Of a DNA stretch of 64,000 bases, positions 51,401 to 60,700 are shown piece by piece (positions within the stretch are counted from its first letter, which is position 1; every line of letters starts with the position of its first letter). The translations under genes and the position numbers were made by a program. The notes beneath the pieces are model-generated. The model worked only from the letters and a program-made list of their open reading frames with translations. It had not been told where the DNA came from and made no database searches. The stretch comes from Tretioscincus oriximinensis (taxonomy: Eukaryota > Chordata > Lepidosauria > Squamata > Gymnophthalmidae): positions 476,471 through 540,470 of the forward strand of contig JAJVDF010000247.1 in the NCBI GenBank assembly GCA_022410635.1. The letters are read 5' to 3'.

Positions 51401-53062
51401 TCTAATGCAATGTACTGATGCTTATGGTTGTCATTCAAGTTTGCAAATATCTCACCAGCATAGCCAGACATTTTGCAACTATTGTCTAGAAAAATTGATT
51501 TTCTAAATCCTGGGATTTGTGTGCTTGCTCAGTCAGCTACACAGCTACTCATTAGCAGGCACGGATAGCTCAATCGCTAAGGAATCTGTCTCTCAGCTGG
51601 GAGATGGGCTTTCGAAGCCCTGTGTGGGACGTGAGGAGGGGTGAGCACCTTCTACTAGCCTGTAGTTCTAGCCAACGCAGCTGTTCGAAAGCATGAATTG
51701 TAAGAAATAGCAACTGACTGCAAGTAGATACATGGGAACCACCACAGCCTGGTGGGGAAGATAGAATGTGAGTCTTCGGGCAAAATACCCTTGTAAGCCA
51801 CTTTGAGTCCCTTTAAAAAGGCGAGAAAAGTGGGGTATAAGAACCTAGTTCTTCTTCTTCATTATTGAAGGACAACTTCTAGTCTGATTTTGTCCTCCAC
51901 CAACCTATCTGATCTTCTTTGGAGTCTAAACAAAATGAAGGACCATTGACATGGTTGGATCCAGTTTAATTTGGAGCCTGCCTGAAGCTGTGCACTATCA
52001 GGGTCCTTAAGCTATAAGCAGTGATTCTGCTTTTGAAGGCTTGTCAGAGGCTAAGCCTCAAAACTGCATCAAGCTGCAGGATGTCAATCTTGATGATGTG
52101 CCCTGGTCTGGCAATAGATAGCCTTGCCCTCTCTAAGATCTGAAAAGCTCAGGATAGCCAAAGGTCTCATATGCTTAAGTTCTCATCTTGCTCTCAAAGA
52201 CCAAGTTTCCTAAAATGTTCTAACAAACCTTGCCCAAAATATAACATGGATATACTCGTTTCAAAGGCTTCACAAAAGATTTGTTCACTCCTTTCTAGAT
52301 ATCATTTCAGTCATAAGGCATCATAAGAACATAAGAGGAGGAGCCCTACTGAATCGGGCCAGAGTCCATTCTGTCTCACACAGTGGCCCACCAGTTGCAC
52401 CTGGGCAAGCCAGGAAGGCAAAATACTAGTGTTGGCCATGTTCAAATAAAAGGCCTCTCCTCTGTTCTTCATTTAACACACTTATTGCAATGGGAGGAAT
52501 AAACCATGAAAATGATTGATATCCTTAAAAGATATCTTCCACTGTTTGGTAAACATAGGTCACATCTATTCCAGCATTCTAGCTGAACAATTTCACTTGG
52601 GTGCTGTCAGGTAAAAGACAAAACCTTCAATTGTTTTTGACTCCCTACAAATGGCATTTCAAAAATGCTGCCTGTTGCTCTATCCCGGAGGAAGTATCAA
52701 CACATTAATCTTAGCAGCTATTGATATACTTTGCTTCCATGAATTTGTCTAATCCTGTGTTAAAGCTTTCCAGCCAAAAGAGAGTTTTGTCTCAGTTAAA
52801 TTTTGAAGTTTAAGGGAGAAAGAATGAAAATGGTAACCTATTACACTAGATACAAAGCACAAAACATTATATTCCTTCCTCTGCTACAGGATCATCCTAA
52901 AAGCTTTCAGTGAAATACTAATAATAAATACTGGGAAAAGAGGTGTAGTGTGAGGTAATATACTATTAAATCTATTTTGCTATTTTTAATTTTTCTCTCT
53001 TTCTTCAGGAGGGCAAAGACAAGGTTTTCTTGGTGAAACAGATCTCTGAGCTCAGTCAATAA
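33421..53062 (+). CDS. TMC4: TMC4, transmembrane channel-like protein 4, complete CDS
   Basis: Sixteen coding exons: 33421-33469, 36826-37057, 38491-38639, 39132-39293, 40290-40375, 41204-41349, 41455-41602, 42337-42510, 42995-43158, 43548-43668, 44107-44204, 45074-45260, 46603-46733, 48498-48653, 50960-51038 and 53009-53062. Every junction is in phase; the total is 2136 nt, 711 aa (human 712). After a hydrophilic N-terminus of about 150 residues comes TM1 (about 155-176) and a loop with three sequons (NQT, NHT, NAS). The TMC signature [17 protein letters not shown] starts at residue 478, followed by the conserved [19 protein letters not shown]. The family has about ten membrane spans; mammalian TMC4 is reported as a voltage-dependent chloride channel linked to high-salt taste. 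The least certain part is the 49-nt first exon ([12 protein letters not shown]): it joins in phase but its start context is weak and the N-terminus is poorly conserved. Exon 8 could in principle use an acceptor further upstream. Confidence 0.95.
34147..35495 (-). other. Unassigned block in TMC4 intron 1 with several open segments
   Basis: This stretch has a higher G+C content than the intron around it and holds several overlapping open segments on the minus strand (for example 34777-34478 and 35492-35274) broken by stops. No domain is recognised. It could be a degraded processed pseudogene, a transposon relic or chance; I do not assign a function. Confidence 0.25.
36270..36640 (+). repeat. 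Dispersed repeat with ACTACATTTCCCAGCA motif, copy 2
   Basis: TTTCTGTGGACGGGAGTGAG starts it, then GGGAGCTGTAGTCTGCACAG, ACTACATTTCCCAGCAGGCG (36409-36428), GGGCTGCTGCTACTGCCAGC and GAAGATGAAAAACCGAAAGC follow. It is collinear with 16110-16520 and lies in TMC4 intron 1, just upstream of exon 2. Confidence 0.7.
37918..38030 (+). repeat. (AAGAAC)n-type purine-rich tandem repeat
   Basis: An imperfect AAGAACAAGAACAAG tandem repeat, directly followed by a reverse-oriented SINE tail (AAGGGACTCAAAGC at 38040). It probably grew from the SINE's (TTCTTC)n tail. Confidence 0.8.
38031..38300 (-). mobile_element. tRNA-derived SINE, reverse
   Basis: Read on the minus strand it has the A-box-like GCATAGTGGTACAGTGGTTA, the body CTCTGCTCTAGCCAACCCAG and the tail GCTTTGAGTCCCTTTGGGAT. 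It is the same family as 32405-32656 and lies in TMC4 intron 2. Confidence 0.7.
38735..39065 (+). repeat. Pyrimidine-rich dispersed repeat, single-unit copy
   Basis: A CT-rich stretch (CCTCCCTTGCCCCCTCCCAT) followed by CCCAGAGAATTGCCCATTTA and TTGTCTCTGTAGGCTACCAA. It is collinear with 47735-48010, where the last 38 bases are amplified. Location: TMC4 intron 3. Confidence 0.65.
39838..40082 (+). mobile_element. tRNA-derived SINE
   Basis: TGAGGCATGGTGGTGCAGAG opens it, then GGCCTTAGCTGTAGCCAACC, CTTTGAATTCCCTCAGGTGA and GATATAAAAACCCAGTTCTT. It is inserted beside a reverse Sauria-type SINE head at 40083-40190 (GAACTGTGAGACTACCAGAT on the plus strand). Confidence 0.65.
40497..40977 (+). mobile_element. 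CR1-like LINE 3' fragment
   Basis: It encodes a degenerate RT C-terminus ([16 protein letters not shown]) and ends in TGGGCTTTGGTCCCGTTCAG and a CTTATATGG-type end. It follows TMC4 exon 5 closely and, together with that exon, forms a long fused open frame that is not real. Confidence 0.8.
44690..44966 (+). mobile_element. CR1-like LINE 3' end, diverged
   Basis: TTAGACAAATTCACAAAGATG, GCTCCTAGAATTGCTTCCTT, then CCGTTTGCAGGGAACTGAG and TTATCCAGCCGGGGTCACCT to GATGTTCTTATT. It is a worn plus-strand CR1 3' end in TMC4 intron 11. Confidence 0.6.
46117..46236 (+). mobile_element. SINE 3' tail fragment
   Basis: GCCGCTTTGAGTCCCTTTGA and a GAGAAAAGCAGGGTATAAGA tail with (TTCTTC)n, as at 51555 and 54478. 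The tRNA head is absent. It lies in TMC4 intron 12. Confidence 0.65.
47735..48010 (+). repeat. Pyrimidine-rich dispersed repeat, second copy
   Basis: It follows the same order as 38735-39065: CTTTCTTGCTTTCATCTGTG, CCCATTTCCTCCCTCTCATA, CCCAGAGAGCTGTCCATTTA, AGCCAGTTTCCAATCCAGGA. It lies in TMC4 intron 13 and leads into the 38-bp minisatellite. Confidence 0.65.
47973..48333 (+). repeat. 38-bp minisatellite with assembly gap
   Basis: Units of 38 bases start GGTCTCTGTAGGCTGCCAAA and go on to GTTCCGAGCCCTGTCATA. About nine copies with a few changes (AAGTCTCTGGAGG, TTCAGAGCC) are visible. A run of 35 N bases (48118-48152) interrupts it, so the true copy number is unknown. Confidence 0.9.
50066..50660 (-). 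mobile_element. CR1-like LINE 3' fragment
   Basis: On the minus strand it encodes a broken RT C-terminus ([56 protein letters not shown]) and then the CR1 3' end. It is a close relative of 55396-56208 in the opposite orientation. Location: TMC4 intron 14. Confidence 0.85.
51555..51870 (+). mobile_element. tRNA-derived SINE, near-identical to 54478-54787
   Basis: The A-box region is GCACGGATAGCTCAATCGCT and the B-box region CTTTCGAAGCCC. The body is GCCTGTAGTTCTAGCCAACG and GGTGGGGAAGATAGAATGTG, and the tail is AGCCACTTTGAGTCCCTTTA with (TTC)n. It lies in the last TMC4 intron. Confidence 0.85.
52322..52780 (-). mobile_element. CR1-like LINE 3' fragment, diverged
   Basis: On the plus strand it starts CATAAGAACATAAGAGGAGG and GCCCACCAGTTGCACCTGGG. 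It continues with GACTCCCTACAAATGGCATT and TTGCTCTATCCCGGAGGAAG, the reverse of a CR1 3' end. It lies 220 bases upstream of the last TMC4 exon. Confidence 0.7.
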
Positions 53063-53650
53063 AGCAAAAGGATGCATTGGGACACCGTACATTTCTCCCC
53101 ACTGGGAAAAAAAGGATATTGTTCCCATCCTGATCATAATCCTTTCTCCAGCTTGCCGTCCTCTGCCTATTTCTTGGAAACCAAATGTGAATTTCTGCAA
53201 TGTTTTGTACAAGAAGAATGCATCATTGTGAATGAGAGTGATGATTTGCCAACAGTTTAAGAAACTTGAAATTTATGGCCATCATAGTGAGACCTTATTC
53301 TATTATAAAAAAAGCCATATTTGTAGCCATAAGATTGATCACCGAGGTTCTTGGGGGGGGAGGGGGGAATCAACATTTTGTAGCAACAAGATTTACAGTG
53401 TAAGATTTATGCTACTTGAAAGTATAACTTTTAGTTTATTGTATAAGTGCAATTGTATCATAATAGGATATTATGAGATGGCATTTAAATCAAGATAAGG
53501 AATGCATTTAAATTGTATCTCTACAAATATTGAGAAGTTTCAGTGGTTAGAGAAAAAGGGAAAAGAGACTTCTGTACCTTTAATAGCTGGATAGGAAAAA
53601 AAATATCCAGACACAACCCATCATGATAAGATTCTCTCTCCTGAACACCT

Positions 53651-53656
53651 AATAAA
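53651..53656 (+). terminator. Candidate TMC4 polyadenylation signal
   Basis: AATAAA about 590 bases past the TMC4 stop. Another AATAAA lies near 53727. No transcript data. Confidence 0.5.
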
Positions 53657-54477
53657 GGTGCAAGAGCCCTAATCACCTTGCTGCCTGTCTATCCTAGTGA
53701 ATTTGTGCCACCACAGCAGGTATATAATAAAGAATTCATAAACGTCAGTTATCAACACATAACTTATTAACATCAAATCTCTACTAGTACTTTTTTCCAC
53801 TGAGAAAATGTTCTATAAGTTCTTGTACCAGAACGTTTTCTGGTTTCAGTTTTCCCTGCCACCAACTTGTCTTGTGACAAAGGCGGCTAGAACATCCTAT
53901 TATTTTCAACAGAGGAATGGAGGTTGCTTGCCCTGAAGCTCTCTTCACCATCCTGCTTTTTGTAAATTTGTAGTTTGAATCATATTGTGACAAGCACTGG
54001 TCAGGGCAGATTAGTAGGTTTTCCTGTCAAGTTGTTACTGATGGCAGAATCCACATTTGGTGAACATTTTATTATATTCATAAGGGTATAATCTTTTTCA
54101 CTGAACTCTCTTCCATTACTCCAAGATCTCTTTGATAAGAGTTGGAAGGGGTCTCAGGGTGGCTTGACCGAGTGATCGATGACCAATTATTAGAGCTGAT
54201 GGGTTTATTTTGTCAGGCACATATAATTCAGTCACTTCGGAGTTTCCAATGTGGTTGGGATAAAACTATTATGTCTTGCCTTTTTTTCAGTTTTGCTGCC
54301 ACCATTCAAACATAATTACGGATATTATAATAAAATATATTTATGTTATAAGTCCTTGTGTGGCTTGTGTAATTATGTTTCTCGGCTTTTCACCAGTCTT
54401 CCTAAACTTAGCTGATATCTGAATTCCTTCCTCCTGTTCACTGTCTTCCCCAAGTAAAAGAAGCGTACTTAAAAGAA

Positions 54478-54787
54478 GCAGGCACAGATAGCTCAGTTGC
54501 TTAGGAATTCGTCTCTCGTCTGGGAGATGGGGCTTCGAAGCCCTGTGTTGGAAGTGGGGAGGGGTGAGCACCTTCCATTAGCCTGTAGCTCTAGCCAACC
54601 CAGCTATTTGAAAGCATGAATTGCAACAAATTGCAACTGAATGCAAGTAGATACATGGGAACCACCAGAGCCTGGTGGGGAAGATAGAATGTGAGCCTTC
54701 GGGCAAAATATATCCTTGTAAGCCGCTTTGAGTCCCTTTGAAAGGTGAGAAAAGCGGGGTATAATTACCAAGTTCTTCTTCTTCTAA
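54478..54787 (+). mobile_element. tRNA-derived SINE, near-identical to 51555-51870
   Basis: It begins GCAGGCACAGATAGCTCAGT and goes on to GGGGCTTCGAAGCCC, GCCTGTAGCTCTAGCCAACC, the tail AGCCGCTTTGAGTCCCTTTG and (TTC)n. Differences from the other copy are scattered single bases. It lies between TMC4 and LENG1. Confidence 0.85.
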
Positions 54788-55084
54788 AAACATTGTCATG
54801 TGTTTCATTTTCATTGTCACTGAAATGAATATAATAGTGATTTCCCTAAGCTAACATTATACACACTGTCCAGCTTTACACTCTATTACATTCCACCATT
54901 TACTCTTTAAATTACACACACAACTAATAACAAACCTCCACACTATTGCACTTCATTTTCATAGTACCATCAGGCAACCTCAGTCATACAGACTCTCAAG
55001 ACTTTAACAATATATCATATGGGCAAACCAACAGACAGAACCAATCCTCAACCCTGCTTTAGCAGGGCCAATTCCAGATTTAAA

Positions 55085-55395
55085 GGGACTGCATCCTGAT
55101 TTCTAGCCATCTCACTTCACTCAAGGGACATCAGGTCCAGCCCCTGCATTCAGTAAGCTATCCTAGACAGATAGCTGTCCAGCCTCTGTTTAAAGTCTTT
55201 TATCAGAGAACTCACCACCTCCTGTGGCAATCTATTCTATTGGTTGATATTTTCCTACTCTCTAGTTTGCACGAACTTCCTTGCAGTTTCATCCCGCTGC
55301 TTATAGTCCTTCCTTGCACAAGTGAAAATAGGACTGTCTGAAAACTCTTCAGGAATTTGTAGGTAGTTATGATGCTTCCTTTCAGTTTTCTGTTT
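55085..55395 (-). mobile_element. LINE 3' fragment (29065-type)
   Basis: Minus-strand relative of 29065-29520, recognised on the plus strand by CTCACCACCTCCTGTGGCAA and TTGCAGTTTCATCCCGCTGC. It is directly followed by the plus-strand CR1 copy. Confidence 0.7.
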
Positions 55396-56208
55396 TTTAG
55401 ACTTGGGGTATTAGTGGACAATTCAATGAAAATGTCAACCCAGTGTGCAGCAGCAGCAAAAAAGGCAAATTCCATNTTGGGGATAATTAGGAAAGGAATC
55501 GAAAACAAGTCAGCAAATGTTGTTTTGCCTCTTTATAAATCTGTGGTGAGGCCACATTTGGAATACTGTGTTCAATTCTGGTCACCACATCTCAAGAGNG
55601 ATATTTTGGAACNGGAGAAGGTGCAGAANANGGCAACAAAAATGATCAAGGGTCTGNAGCACCTCCCTTACGAAGCANGGCTGCAACGTNTGGGCCTCTT
55701 CAGCCTTGAAAGGAGACGTTTGAGGGNTGATCTGATTGAAGTGTACAAAATCANGCATGGGATCGACAGNGTGAATAGAGAAAAAATGTTTTCTCTATCA
55801 CACAACACAAGGACCAGAGGGCACTCCTTAAAACTGTTGGGTAGAAAAGTGAGAACAGACAAAGGAAAGTATTTTTTCACCCAGAGGGTCATCGGCCTGT
55901 GGAATTTACTTCCTGAAGAGGTAGTGGTAGCTAACAGCTTGGATAGTTTCAAGACAGGACTAGACAGGTTTATGGACACTAAAGGTATAAATGGATACTA
56001 GGATGGATGTCTGGATGTTGCCTCCGGGATGGAGCAACAGGCAGACTCCTGAAATACCATTTGCAGGGAGTCATGAACAGGTGCATATTTTGCTTTCCTC
56101 TGTTCGGACTGCCCAGGTGCATCTGGTGGGCCTCTGTGTGATACAGAATGCTGGACTTGATGGGCTGTGGCCTGATCCAGTATGGCTCTTCTTATGTTCT
56201 TATGTTAG
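55396..56208 (+). mobile_element. CR1-like LINE, longest 3' copy in the window
   Basis: It holds a 210-codon open stretch of the reverse-transcriptase C-terminus, with motifs [30 protein letters not shown] and [20 protein letters not shown]. It is followed by a 3' UTR that ends CTTCTTATGTTCTTATGTT. Ten or so single N bases fall in it, suggesting collapse or mis-assembly of similar copies. The catalytic RT core and endonuclease are absent, so it is a dead 5'-truncated copy. Confidence 0.88.
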
Positions 56209-56274
56209 ACTAAAATTCCTAGATCCCAAAGAAATAAATGTATTAGACTGGTCCAGAAAATCTATCAACGGGAA

Positions 56275-56372
56275 GAACCCGAAGAAGTAAGACTTGTCTA
56301 CCAAAGCACCTGTTGCCTATCTTTTTTCTTATTAGTCTCTAAGGTGCTACAAGACCCCCTTGCTAGATACCT
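56275..56372 (+). mobile_element. PLE-like end fragment
   Basis: GAAGAAGTAAGACTTGTCTA then CCAAAGCACC, and TTATTAGTCTCTAAGGTGCT. It matches the right half of the PLE-like insertion at 12121-12574, strongly degraded. Confidence 0.5.
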
Positions 56373-56539
56373 CATAAGACACTGGTCTCTCCATAAAAAC
56401 AGATAATGGTAAAAAACATCTGATGCTCATGGAGTCAATCAGGAGTCAGTCATTGAAGTAGCCAAGAACAACAGAAATAATTAATAGAGAATTATAATTT
56501 GCCCAAACCCTGAAAACCCTGCAGATTTAAAGTACTGGT

Positions 56540-56755
56540 TTCTGTGGGCGGGACTGGGCACAGATCGGCTAAACAGGCTTCCTCCCTCCCAGGGCTAGCT
56601 GCGGTGCAGACTGGGAGCAGTAGNCCAGCTACTTGGACTACAATTCCCAGCAGGACCCGCTATCAGCATACCAACGGCTCTGTTTCACATTTTTCACATT
56701 TGGGCTGCTGTTGCTGCCAGCTTCATGAAGCTGCTGGGCATCTAGGCGTCTTTAA
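56540..56755 (+). repeat. Dispersed repeat with ACTACAATTCCCAGCA motif, copy 3
   Basis: CTGTGGGCGGGACTGGGCAC, CCCAGGGCTAGCTGCGGTGC, GGACTACAATTCCCAGCAGG (56635-56654), GGGCTGCTGTTGCTGCCAGC and GAAGCTGCTGGGCATCTAGG. It is collinear with 36270-36640 and sits about 1.1 kb upstream of the LENG1 start. Confidence 0.7.
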
Positions 56756-56905
56756 AAAGGACTTTTTCAGAGAAATAGCCGGGCTAGTGAGACTAACTCT
56801 GAAAAAAGTCCAGCAAGGGGCTTCGTAACACTTGGAAGACGAACAGGAGAAAGGTAGGCAGCATGAACGTTTGTAGACACGTCTGCTTCTTCAGATGTCC
56901 CATCG
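56756..56905 (-). mobile_element. PLE-like end fragment
   Basis: The plus strand reads TTCAGAGAAATAGCCGGGCT, the same outer end as at 12133. It then shows TAACACTTGGAAGACGAACA and AGACACGTCTGCTTCTTCAG. On the minus strand the hammerhead-like core reads CTGAAGA with stem GCAGACGTGTCTAC, but the GAAA box is mutated. Confidence 0.6.
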
Positions 56906-57429
56906 TGGGAAAAAACGACATAAAAAAGCAGGCAGAAATGCAACTTAAAACCATAAAAACAGAAATTCTGTCAGGAAGCCGAGAAACAGGAAATTGGCAT
57001 CCATCTATAGATGCCGTTGAGGTATTTATTTATTTGTACAGTATTTCTATACTACCGCCCCCTATACCAAATGAATATATTGAAACAACAATATCTGAAA
57101 GTTTCTTCAGCCAAAGAGCAGGTTAAAGAGGTGCGTCTCCAAGTGTTTTCTGAGCCCCAAACTACACTGCCCCACATTGCGTTATATACTCTTCATTTCA
57201 ATATATTGATTTATATATGTTTGATTTTTTTTAAATGATGTACTACCTGGCCTGGGATTACGGGTAAGGACCATAATGTAGAGTGCAAGCGAAACAGAGA
57301 GACTCCCAGCAGACTGAGACTGNTACTTCCATTATCCTGGGCTCCCTTTGTGTTGCCAATTCAACGAGGCCTCCCTTCCGTCTCTCTGCCAGCCTGGTTC
57401 TGAAATTGTCATACGCCACGCCCCAAATT

Positions 57430-57748
57430 CTGGAATTAGGCCCCGCCCACCGCCGCCCATTTTTTTTTTATTCTATTTTACATTTTATCTCTATCTGCAC
57501 CAAGCGAAAGGACGACGGACGTGATGACGCAGACACGAACGTAGCGTTGGATTTGACAACCAACGGAGTACCGCTCTCGATACAACCAACCAAAATAGAG
57601 GATTTCGAACCGGAAGCGGAAATTAAAAAGTGTCCTTAGTGACGTACTTCGAACCGGAAGCGGAAATTAAATGTTTCCCTAGTGACGTGCGTGAACGTCC
57701 ACTACGGCAGGCCGTTGCTGAGGAAGGAGCGTCTCGGTGTCGGCAGGG
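57430..57748 (+). promoter_or_regulatory. LENG1: LENG1 promoter region with duplicated ETS and CRE-like sites
   Basis: CpG-rich DNA directly upstream of the LENG1 ATG. Two near-identical 43-44 bp units (57604-57647 and 57648-57690) each carry CGAACCGGAAGCGGAAATTA (an ETS-type CCGGAAG and a second GCGGAA) and TAGTGACGT (CRE/ATF-like half site). A TATA box is not seen. The transcription start probably lies within or just after the second unit. Confidence 0.65.
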
Positions 57749-60700
57749 ATGAATATTCTTCCGAAGAAGTCGTGGCACGTCCGGAATAAAGACAATGTGG
57801 CCCGGGTGCGGCGCGACGAAGCGGAGGCGGAGGAGCAGCGGAAGAAGCGAGAAGCCAGGGCCTTGCTGGCCGAACAAGAGGTCGCTGAGAAGGGGCTGTG
57901 GGCGTGTGTGTGTGTGTGTGTGTGTGGGGGGGAATTGTAGCCCAATCCCGTTTTTCCTTCGGGGACGCATGAGGCGGCCGTGGAGAACTGGGCGGGGCAT
58001 TTGGGGCTACCGGGAAAGGGGCTTCGGGGGCTTCGAACCCGCCACCCCCCGCCCCTCAAGGCTTTGGATTCTGGGTGGTGGTGGGTGAAAGCCGGAACCC
58101 TTAGCCGCAGGAGCCTCTTTGGGAGGGAGATTCTGAATCTTTTGGGTCCCTGTGATCCAGCAGGACTAGTTGTGTTCATGCTGATGGTTTTTGACATATA
58201 TATATTATGGGTGAAGACTGTAATGTAAAATGGGGTTCCAGATGTAAGCAATAATATATATGGGGATTCAGATGTAAACCATAACAAACTGCCACCTCGA
58301 AACCATAAAACACGAATTTTGCCAGGAAGCAGAGAAACAGGAAGCTGGCAATAATACACAGTACAGGCAGGGTTCCAGGTGTAGACAATAACAGACTGCC
58401 AGAAATAGAGGGCGCTTCAAAAAAATGTATACACACTGTGAACTTCCATAGAAAATTTATTTACTGTTCTACAAAGTTAAATAAATAACAAATGTTAATA
58501 CTGNTCAAATTGGTGACNTGCAGCATCAATACAATTCTGAGTATGAATCACCACTGATTGTGTACATCGTATGGAAGTTCAAAGTGTGTATACATTTTTT
58601 TGAAGCACCCTGTACAAAACCAGGAAAGCAGAGAAACAGGAAGTTGGCAATTTGTTATTGTTTATGCCTGGAACTTTCTCGTTTCATAAAAAGAGAGAAA
58701 ACTTTAAAAAGAGAGTATAGGCAGGGTTCCAGATGTAAACAATAACAAATTGCCACTTTTTTTGTTTGTCTACTGCCTGGCAAAATACTGTTTGATGGTT
58801 TCAAGTTGTATTTTGAAATAAAAAAACCCATAAAACATGAAACAAAAATTCTGTCAGGAAGTAGAGAAACAAGAAGTAGGACCAGTAGGAGCCAAACAGT
58901 CCTAACTAGCCCCAGTCAGGTGTCCCAGCTGAGACCTAAACAGTTTCAACAATGTAAACAAGCAGTGCATTGTGGCAATGCTAGGACCAGAAATGTCATT
59001 AAAGGTTGACCATCTACCACATTATATTGGATCAGCCATAGTAGGAGAGAAATGAGGTGAAAAGATGTTAATGGTAAAAAATTGTTCAATATGTTTTCTT
59101 TTGACACTAGGCTCGGACTGATTTCCTACGTAAGAGGGCACGTTTGTCAGAACCAGGGGGAGATAGAAGCAATTCCACCAGCACTGTCTTACCCTTAGAA
59201 GGGTCCTCAGGTCATCTCAACCTCTTTCAGGAGCAAGAAGAGAGTGGCAACAAAGAATATGAAGAGGAGAAAAGGCGGGAGAAGGTAAACATTCACCCTC
59301 ACTTTAGATGTGCCTATTATGGAATGGCCCCTCTGCTGGATAAGGCTGGCCTCTTGGCTTCAGGTTGCCTCAGAGATGTGCTTGATAATTCCATTGCTCT
59401 TCCCAGGTCTGCTAATTGCAAGTGTGTACACCTGCCCGCATATTAGTGTGAACACGATCTTTTGCATGATCTTGTACGGCGATTCTCGGTTATTTGTGGG
59501 GGAAGAGGGGGGAGCACTTCCATTTTTGGAACCGGAACTGGCATCATGAATGTCATTTTCATTTCTGGGAAGAACATCTTGGACGTTTTGACAGTTGGAA
59601 TGGGGGAGGAAGAGATTAAGTTACTGTTGATCAGAGAAAACTGGTGTTAGAGAGATAGGATAAGGCAGACAATAGAGAGCTGGTCTGATCCTTACATTCT
59701 CTTGGAAAGTTAGGAGAATTAGGAAAGTTATCCATACATGGGGGGATAAGTTGAATAGAGAAAAATATTTATTACACAGCACTAGAGCCAGGGGACATCC
59801 CTTGAATTTGATAGGCAGAAGTGTTAGTATAGACAAGGGGAAATCATTTTTCACCCAGAGGGTCTTTGGTCTGTGGAATTTACTTCAAGAAGAGGTGGTG
59901 CTAGTTAACAGCCCTGGATAGCTTTAAGACAGGATTCATGGAAGCCAATAAATAGCTACCCTTGGATGAATAACTTGAAGCAGTATTCCTGAAATACCGT
60001 TTGCAAGGGACTCAAGAACAGGTGAAGATTTTTGCCATCTTCTTCATACTGCCCAAGTGCAATTGATGGGCCTCTGTGTGAGACAGAATGCTGGACTAGA
60101 TGGGCTCTGGCCCCGTTCAGCAGGGCTCCTTTTATGTTCTTATATTGTACTATGTGTTAAATACTGAGTTTGAATTGCTTCCATATCCAGAACGTATCTG
60201 AGTTGAAACTATTAATAATGTACATGCTTCTATATCCACTTTTAAATAAACACTCTTGATTCACACTACTAAAGTTCATGCCTTCATTAATGGGTGGGAG
60301 CAACAAAGATGACTGAGGTGGATGTACATAGAAGACATCTAGATCTACCCCTTAGACCAATACCATGCAAAAGGGTCTGAGTTAAAGAGTATTACAGTAG
60401 TTTTCATCAATACAAAGGGTCAAGTGAAATGTTGAGTAATTCATGAAATATTAAAAGTGAATTAAGTCATTTATTTGGCTGTTTCATACTTCCCAGGAAC
60501 GTCAGGAGAAAGCCCTGGGTATCCTCACTTATTTGGGCCAAAGTGCATCAGAGGCGCAGACTAATCGCCCTTGGTATCAGGAGCTGCCAGATCGCAGCAA
60601 GATGTTGGTGAAGGATGAGAAGCTGAAAGAGAGGCTGGATCCTTTGGGAGAGATGGAACGACTATTCAAGAAGCACTTTCATAAGAAAGAGGAGAAGAAA

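Noticed and set aside
55369..56001. Possible domesticated reverse-transcriptase gene
   Set aside because: Only the RT C-terminus is present, the catalytic core is missing, several N bases interrupt it and the CR1 3' end follows directly; an ordinary truncated LINE.
57623..58359. A 226-codon minus-strand open frame over LENG1 exon 1
   Set aside because: It runs antisense across the conserved LENG1 exon 1, its (GT)n repeat and the GC-rich intron start; no domain is visible and stop-poor GC-rich DNA explains it.
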